64,000 bases of DNA, taken from assembly GCA_034770075.1 (NCBI GenBank), contig CM068383.1, positions 36,771,094 through 36,835,093 of the forward strand, given 5' to 3'. Positions 56,927 to 64,000 of this stretch are shown piece after piece. The DNA comes from Aralia elata. Lineage: Eukaryota; Streptophyta; Magnoliopsida; Apiales; Araliaceae. A program made the position numbers and the translations under genes. The notes beneath the pieces were generated by a model that saw nothing but the letters and a program-made list of their open reading frames with translations, made no database searches and was not told where the DNA came from. The first letter of the stretch is position 1; each line of letters starts with the position of its first letter.

Positions 56927-59900
56927 TGTGATGCCCCCAAATTCTCTACACCTCCTATAGCAGATTTGGTACTCACGTGATACTATTTAACTATAAATAT
57001 TCCATAATATATAACTTCTATCTATCCAAGGTTCACAGTATCCCATAACAGATAATAGTTCTCGTCAGAGAGTTATCTTTGTTTGGATACCCTCACTTGG
57101 ATGTCTAGATTCATATCTTGTGGATATCTCTTTCATATCGATATTCCCTATCTATCTGACATTCACAGTATCAATGATAAGATTGTCCCTAGAACTGAGG
57201 GGCGCATTCCGGTAAAGATGGCACCTTACCGGCGCTCATTAAGTGTAACCCCAGAGCTTATAGAACTCTCAATATCATTCAATACCCTCATTCAGATGTA
57301 TAATTCGTATAGATGTTGTATTTACTTAGTACAACTATGCTAAAGAAAGTAAAAATCAGAGTATAATGCATTCGATGAAATAATGGATCATAATATATTA
57401 CATATCATTTGGTTCGATTACATCATTCTTGATACTAAGTTATTACAACAAAAGCCTTTAAAAGACTTAAAGTATTCAAAATAGTAATTAAACTAATTAA
57501 CAAGTCCTTTCCCTTTATCGACCCCAGATGTGCCGGGATTACCATTTAAAACTGCAAAAGAAGATATGCACCAGAATGAGCTACAAATGCTCAGCAAGTT
57601 CATTTGAACATGTAAATACAATGTGTTTGATTTGAAAGATGTCAATTGATGTATAACTGAGGGTTCTGTACCTGAACCATATATTTCATTTAGTTCTATC
57701 AGTCTTCAATGACTTAGAACCATTTGATTTCGGATATCTAATAGGGGATCAGCCTCACCAATATCCTAGGAGTATGCATATCATCCTACCATTTATGTCA
57801 ATTTTATTTCATTGACGGCCACACTACCTTATAATAAGGTTTTCCAGTTCACCTTACATCCAAGGTGTTCCATTTTACTCAGTATAAGATGTCGTACCAA
57901 AACAATTTGGTTTGACACAATAATTTAAGCTTCATCAAGCAATATATGAACAATGATTCATTTTTAAGTTATGCTGAACAAGAAGCAATAACTTCACAAT
58001 AATCGATAGCAAGATATAGAGGACTTACATAAATATAAGTTGAATAAGGTTAGGACACTTGCCTTAGCGTAGTTCGTTATAATTTAATACAGTTGGTCAA
58101 CGTATGTAGTCTACGTACACCAATAATAAGCGTTAGAACTTATATAAACATGTATTACGCTAATCTAGACAAGTTTCATTAAGTGTCGACGTTGATTCGA
58201 TATCTCGATCGCGTCCTTAATAATTAAACACATAGATTGTTCGATAAAACTTCATTTGGAAGCTTAAATATTAGTTTAGATAATGTAATCATCATTTATA
58301 ATATTTTTATAAGCTTAATATTATTTTTAAATAATTTTTATAAGCTTGGAAGTATTTTTAAATAATTTTACAAGCTTAGGAATAATTTTAAATGATTTAA
58401 TTATTATTTAGAATAATTTTTAAAACTTTAATATGTTCTTTAAATAATTTATTTGTCATTTAGAATATTTTTAGATACTTAAAATATTATTTAAATGATT
58501 TATTTATTATTTATAATATTTTTAGAAAGATAGAATATCATTTAAATGATTTATTTTATCATCTATATAATAAAACACAACCCATTTTGAATCTTTTTTT
58601 ATTATAAGCACAAGAACGGTTCAGATTTAATCTCAAAATTTTTAACTTAATCTACAGGCTCACATTTCATTTCATACAAAAAATTTCCGCCCAAATTTCT
58701 CTCTCTTCCTTTCTTTCTCTCTCCTCTCTCCTCTCTCCTATTTTTTCACCTTCTCTCTTTCTCTCTCCTCCTATTTTTACTCCTCATTTTCTTTCTCTCT
58801 CTCTTTTTCCTAAGTCTCTCTTTTCATCTTCTTTCATTTACTTAATTAATTGTTATTTTAATGTTTTATTTTAAATTGTAATAATTTTTCATAGTGTATA
58901 TATATAATTACAAAATTAAAAACAAGATCGTAACTTACTTATAAAAAAAAATAATTACAAAATAAATTCTTTTTTCTTTTTTCTAGACAAAGAACAAATA
59001 AAAAAGATTGTCAACTGTTATCACTTTTAATCCTATTCTTTTCTCTCTGTTTTTATAATAGATACCGCCCAAATTATATTGGGCTAATGACAAAGTTTGA
59101 GAATATTCAATCAATACCTCTAAGTATTTTGAAACAACAAATGTGTCCCTTTTGCCCGGACTAACTAATTTTTCGCCGAAAATTACCACGTGTCAAAGAG
59201 AGAGAAGAGAGGAAAGGAGGAGTAGAAATAAAAAAACATTTTATTTTTTCTTTTTTCTTATTTTTTTCTTCTTTATCAATTTTCTCTCTCCTCTACTCCT
59301 TTTCTCTCTCATTTCTCATATTTCCTACGCCGTCTCTCTTTCTTTCTCCTCCTACTCATGCTCCTCCTTTTCTTTCTGTCATCTTTCCTCTTTCTCTCTC
59401 TCCTCTTCTTGGGTCTCTCTCTTCCCATATTCCTCCATTTACTTAATTAATTATTATTTTAATATTTTATTTTAAATTGTAATAATTTTTTGGAGTGTAT
59501 ATATATGCATACATTTAAAATATATAATACATAAAAATAACATCAATGGTAAGTAGACAAAATTAAAAATAAGATCATAACTTACTTATAAAAAAAACAA
59601 TTACAAACTAACTACAAAATCAAAAAATTAAATAGATTCTTTTCTCTCTGTTTTAACAATTGATTTGGATGTTATTGATTTTAAAAAAATTTAAATTTCG
59701 TTTTATATATAATGTTTGATTTATCAACATGTTTTTTGTTTGTCTAATTTAATATTACTTATTTTTTATAATGTGATTCTGTGTATACAATTGAATTACT
59801 GAGGATTTATGATTTTTTATTTTTTTTACTAATTTTGTAGTTGAGAGTTTTAGTTTCTTAATTTCAATGTTGCTTTGTAGCCTTTAAGTTTTTGTTCTCA

Positions 59901-61028
59901 CATATAATTTGAATCTTTTCTTGGGTCTTATTTTTTAAAACTCTAAATTTGTTTGAACATTTCATAATTTGAAGCATCGATCAATATTGAAATCTCAATC
60001 TTTTCCAGTTGTTTGAAGCATATTTTGATCTTTTTTATAGCATACCTTTCAAGTTGTTAAATTCAATATGCTATTGATCGAGCATCTTATTATAGAACAA
60101 TATGTTGGATGCAACCGTTGCTATGATATTTTATTTTTGCATCAAACAAAAACTTTATTATAATTATAATGTTGATAAATAGTTGGGTAGATAGTTCTGT
60201 TAATGCAACACTTTATTGTCGTGTTACCTCACGTTGCTATATATACAAAGTGAAAAACGATACGATATACGTTAAATCAACAAAATAATAATTAATTCTT
60301 TATGAGTTTGTAAAGTTAACTACTTATACATGATTATGATGATTTTGGATATGAAATGATGGTTATTTTGGTGGTTTGAATATGTATTGATGATTGTAAG
60401 TTTTGTAGATAGTTTTTAGATTTTTCTGGATATCTATTGTTAAAAAAAACTCTGCCGAAATTTCTTAGAATTAGTAGCGACTAGCTTGACGTTTTGATGG
60501 TTGGATATGTGTTGATGATTGAGTATGTATTATTTATTATGGTTGTATGGTGAATTATGATTGTATGGTGAATTATGATAATTGGTATGTCTGATTGTAA
60601 GTTATTTTAAGTTACAAAGAGTTTTTAGGTAATGTAGTATTTTTCGAATTTTTAATCTATTTTTTCGTTACTCCGTGCCTTCAGGCACGGGTAATTACTA
60701 ATTTATAATATTTTTTAGAATTTATTGTATTATTAAAAAATTTATTTATTACTTATAATAATTTTCAAAACTTAGTTTAATATTTAAATAATTTAATTAT
60801 CATTTATATCATTTTTAAATACTTAATATATTATTTAAATGAATTTTTATATCATTAATAATATTTAAATATTTAATATTTTTATTTAATTATTAAATAT
60901 AATAATTTTATTTACTTTAATATCATTTTTAAATAATTAATATAATTATTTTAATAATTTAATATCATTTTTTAAATAATTAAAACAATTATTAAATGAT
61001 TTATTATAATTATTATTTTATTATTTAA
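56927..61028 (-). repeat. LTR VI (minus strand), interrupted by a Helitron, cut by the gap
   Basis: The plus-strand end TGTGATGCCCCCAAATTC matches the solo LTR end. The CCGGTAA hairpin (57209-57232), TGAGC hairpin (57577-57593) and AT-rich repeats follow in the order seen in the solo LTR. The other end lies in or beyond the sequence gap; no CCACT partner duplication was found. The frame at 57083-57343 is the antisense open frame of the conserved block, with a disrupted end. Confidence 0.8.
58562..60701 (+). mobile_element. Non-autonomous Helitron (2140 bp)
   Basis: The 5' end is TCTATATAATAAAACACAACC. Near the 3' end is a perfect hairpin CCGTGCC-TTCA-GGCACGG (60673-60690), followed seven bases later by the terminal CTAA. 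The host bases are A before and T after, with no target duplication. Removing the segment restores the ATTTATC/ATTTATAATATTT pattern of LTR VI. It has no Rep/helicase. Two related halves (about 58680-58990 and 59270-59660) share CTCTC-rich tracts, TTTACTTAATTAATT and AACTTACTTATAAAAAAAA. Frames at 58983-59475 come from pyrimidine tracts. Confidence 0.85.
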
Positions 61029-61128
61029 NNNNNNNNNNNNNNNNNNNNNNNNNNNNNNNNNNNNNNNNNNNNNNNNNNNNNNNNNNNNNNNNNNNNNNNN
61101 NNNNNNNNNNNNNNNNNNNNNNNNNNNN
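61029..61128. other. Assembly gap (100 N)
   Basis: Exactly 100 unknown bases mark a scaffold gap of conventional size, so its true length and the continuity across it are unknown. The AT-rich LTR VI repeats before the gap do not resume after it. Confidence 0.95.
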
Positions 61129-62440
61129 ATTAAGTTGGATAATGTATAATAATGATATTAAAAATGTCTAGCTTGAGGATAATTGTCTTATTTTATACTA
61201 TAATCAATAATTAGAGCATAATAAAATAATTTTGTTTGACAATTGATGATTTTTTTTTCTTTTGAACATAGAATATATTGCACAAGATTATGCACCAATA
61301 ATTATATATATAGGGTACGCATTTGTAAGCAACCGTATACCAGAAGTACTATTTCAGCAACCATAATCTCAGCCATTGATCTTGATATTGGATAACATTA
61401 GAGATTTAAAATTTAAAAGCCCCATTGCCGCTACATATTGTAGAATGCAACATTTATGACCACAACAACCTCAATTTTCCGAATATGCCCCCAAAAAGTG
61501 TATTTGTCCACATGCCTGTGCTCCACTTGCCCGACCAACAATACACATGCCGCTACAAGTTGTAGCGGCTGGCTGCTTTAAAAAGATATCCTTGCCCCTC
61601 CTTTAATCAAATGAAATTTACTAGAAGCCCCCCCCCCCCAAAAAAAAAATAATTTTGCTTCCCTCGGTCCACGAGCACGACATGCCGCTCAAAAGTTGTA
61701 ACGACTGGCTTTTTGTCTTTATATTCAGGATTGTTAGGTTCAAAAAATGTAATCAGGGTGGATGTTAGTGTACTTTGCACATTTGGATTTTGTTTTTTCC
61801 AGAAATAGAAGTACTTTTGCCTTTGCCAAAAATAAAAAACCTCAATATTCAAAGATTATTACTTAATTAAGTGATGTTAATATTAATATGAAGTAATAGA
61901 ATTATTAGTATTAATATTCATATTAGTTATTACTAATATTAATATGAATAATAGAAGTAGTAGTATTGATATTAATATTCTTTTTTCTCAATGTGCATCT
62001 GAGTAATATTAATATTAATATTTATTAATAATATTATTATTCTTAATACTAAATACTATTACTTTTTATTCTTATGCATGTTTCGTTAATTAAAATGTTT
62101 AATTAACGAAGTATGAATAAGGATATAAGTAATACCATTTAAATATTAATACACAAGTAATGAAATATTAATATTATTATATTAGTATTACTACTATAAT
62201 CAATTTTCATGTTATATAGCATAAACATATTCAGTATCTTCTCAGTGACTTTTTAATTCACATATGTACAAAAAAACATAGCATAAATAATACAACGGAA
62301 TGCATTTTTTTTGGCTCCGGGAATCCCTAACACTCGATAGTGATTGCGCTATTCGTGGTCGGCATTTCAAAAGCCCACAAATTGCACATTGTCGATGAGG
62401 CTTAGAATCCACAATTTTCTCGAGTGCACTCTTTAATAAT
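61129..62440. other. AT-rich intergenic sequence with palindromes
   Basis: No gene is supported; the frame at 61607-61852 crosses a C/A homopolymer. The stretch has GCCGCTAC-type motifs at 61429, 61549 and 61683, a C(10)A(9) run near 61629, and dense AATATTAATATTCATA inverted repeats between 61870 and 62190. It may be remnants of small DNA elements. Confidence 0.45.
61549..61569. repeat. Perfect 10-bp inverted repeat
   Basis: GCCGCTACAA-G-TTGTAGCGGC has a single central base. Related half-sites occur about 120 bases to each side (GCCGCTACATATTGTAG and GCCGCTCAAAAGTTGTAAC). Confidence 0.7.
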
Positions 62441-62441
62441 T

Positions 62442-63590
62442 CTAGATTATTTTTTTGCGGCCCTTTGTTTGAGAAATAATTGGCGGCAAAAAACTCTTCG
62501 TCGGTCCGTTTTCTCCTTTGGCATTTTCATCGTCATGGTAGTAACTAATATCCTGTGGTGTATCTCCGACCGTGCGATCAAGGTACAGCGGCGTCCAGTT
62601 CAATATTATGCTTATCCGGATCTGACGGGTCAACCAATTCGGTTTGGTACACTCGTGCTTTCCTGTTTTAAGGACAGTTTTGTAACCTCGGACTGAGCAA
62701 GCAGCTGGGCTCACTAACGCCTGGGATACCACGTCATCAAATGATTTTTTAGCGCATTTACCCAATCTTTTTCAAAGTTAACAGTTGTTAAAATTTAAGA
62801 ATAAATTCTTCAACCATCTCTACTTGTTCGCGTTGCTTGTCCATCGAGGAAGAATCATATGTCGCTTCCGTATTTTATGGAAATACTCTTAAATATAAAA
62901 TATCTCAAGAGGTGCCTGCATATTTCAACCAGAATAAGATAACATTGTCAAGTACATGTTACCCGGGGGGGACCCCAACTGTCGATTGTTGACGATTTAT
63001 CTTTATATCTTCTACCACTTTCAGTTGCATCTGTACAATAACACTGCATAAACCTTATTTTTATTAAGTGATACACAAATCACTAACTTTACTATCATTG
63101 TATTTCATGGAAGCGACGAATTAACGTTGGAAATGTCTAAACATGTCCCTTGTTGTGTACATATGTGCAGCCATGATCTTCCGACAATGACTCGAGTACC
63201 ATATTTTTTTTTCCGATGTTTGGTTATGTAGTCCGTCTTTCCTCTCTCTGAGAAATTGTTTTTCTATAGCCTTCTGACTTTCATACATATTGAAAGCAAT
63301 TAACAAAACTCATCAAAAAAAAATGGTTCATTCCTCTTCCTCGCTTCTTCTAGTAGTTGTCCATTCTCGTGGTCAAAATATCCTATTTGCTATCCAGCAG
63401 GAATCCATTTCTCTCGTACATCATATAAACGTCTAAGCCACTCATTGTTATACAATTCATAGTTCTTTATCAGAATCTGCTAATGCTCTTCAAACACCCC
63501 GATGGACGAATGAAGTATACACACAATTTTTGAAATGATATTTGAAGGATGGGTGCTTTCAGAATATACACGATGTAATTTCTCAAAAAA
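62442..63590 (-). pseudogene. FAR1/FHY3-like (MULE transposase-derived) pseudogene fragment
   Basis: On the minus strand, from right to left, frames spell KNYELYNNEWLRRLYDVREK followed by WIPA (about 63395-63480), then KIMAAHMYTTRDMFRHFQR (63121-63190), and possibly SFDDVVSQALVSPAA (62700-62765). The first matches the NEWL--LY--R-KWVPAY part of FAR1-related MULE transposase domains. The second matches the following '--Y(T/H)--(I/M)F--FQ-E' segment. FEEH before the first block is followed by a stop where these proteins have Trp. The segments lie in different frames with stops between, so it is decayed or intron-split. It is either an old MULE or a domesticated FAR1 gene remnant. Confidence 0.45.
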
Positions 63591-63782
63591 TTTATTGCTA
63601 ATAATGCCAAGAACACAATAAATGATAAACTAGAAAGGGGAGTACCACCAGTAGCAATAACATTTCTTTATAAGTTTTATCTTGGTCAATGATGGATGGT
63701 TATCAATGTGCCTTCTAGACGGCTTCGAGTCGTGGTCTCTAATTAACCCAAACGAAAGTGTCCTTTGTCACGTCCCTTAATT

Positions 63783-64000
63783 CACTACAAAAAAATGGGG
63801 CTTTTCAGTAACTACCGATTTTCGTTGCTAAAGGTGTCCAAATTCGTCCGCAAAAGGGTTTTTCCCCAAACGACTTTACTGCCGTTAACGTCTTTCGTTG
63901 CGCAATGAGCGTTGCTAATTGTTCTGCAACGAACGTATTTGTTTCGTTGCCAAACGTAATACTTTTTTGCAACGACATTTGTCTTTCGTACAGAGACAGT
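63783..64000. mobile_element. CACTA (En/Spm-type) transposon end, runs off window
   Basis: CACTACAAAAAAATGGGG is a typical CACTA terminal inverted repeat, preceded by ATT as a possible 3-bp duplication. The next 200 bases hold repeated subterminal motifs CGTTGC or GCAACG (near 63825, 63898, 63910, 63928, 63946, 63970) in both orientations, as expected of transposase-binding sites. The transposase lies beyond the window, if present. Confidence 0.75.

Noticed and set aside
59143..59475. 110-codon Ser/Phe/Leu-rich frame that looks membrane-like
   Set aside because: It is a translation of CT-rich low-complexity sequence inside the Helitron.
61129..61300. Continuation of LTR VI after the gap
   Set aside because: The sequence after the gap does not show the ATTTATAATATTTTTAGA repeat pattern or later LTR modules, so continuity cannot be claimed.

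Overview
The window is plant nuclear DNA, most likely from a eudicot with a large AT-rich genome. It is almost entirely nested LTR retrotransposons plus a Helitron, a CACTA end and a decayed FAR1-like sequence. I see no intact host gene. The evidence for a plant is chromodomain-bearing Ty3/gypsy elements (Tekay/Del-like chromoviruses), Athila and Tat/Ogre-like elements, initiator-Met primer-binding sites (PBS) and plant-type TATA boxes inside LTRs. Most reading frames in the window are chance frames in LTRs or tandem repeats.

Layout, left to right. (1) 1-7746: 3' part of a plus-strand chromovirus 'I' (broken gag-pol plus a 3.84 kb 3' LTR), inserted in an older LTR 'II' whose end survives at 7747-10005. 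(2) 10006-11333: 3' part of a probable Copia LTR. (3) 11334-14145: leader, PBS and LTR of a minus-strand Tat/Ogre-like element. (4) 14185-32187: minus-strand chromovirus 'IV'. Its 3' LTR is split by a complete 9.0 kb minus-strand non-coding element 'V' (17163-26167, target duplication GGCCT), and its gag-pol pseudogene lies at 26883-31415. (5) 32188-46462: plus-strand Athila-like element 'A' (integrase tail, a downstream ORF, 3' LTR start). It is interrupted by the mini-internal element 'S' (34033-40607, duplication ACTCA) and by a minus-strand solo LTR (41063-45198, duplication ACCTT). (6) 46463-56501: plus-strand chromovirus 'III' with a truncated 5' LTR, a pre-gag ORF, broken gag-pol and a 3' LTR. 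(7) 56502-56926: a second Athila integrase fragment 'B'. (8) 56927-61028: minus-strand LTR 'VI', with a 2.1 kb Helitron inserted between A and T. (9) 61029-61128: a 100-N gap. (10) 61129-64000: AT-rich repeats, a FAR1/MULE-like pseudogene and the first 218 bases of a CACTA element.

The chromovirus coding regions carry several stops and frameshifts, so none can encode a full polyprotein. What looks conserved is cis-acting structure. A stem with an AGGA-type loop precedes nearly every polypurine tract (PPT), with compensatory base changes between families. A TGAGC...GCTCA hairpin sits in the 3' third of every sufficiently complete chromovirus-type LTR. A CCGGTAA...TTACCGG hairpin and a post-PBS hairpin are shared by subsets. 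Two elements carry doubled PPT/LTR-start modules, and in element S the doubling is fixed inside both LTRs. Two chromoviruses carry an extra acidic/coiled-coil-like reading frame between PBS and gag. These are the observations I would follow up first.
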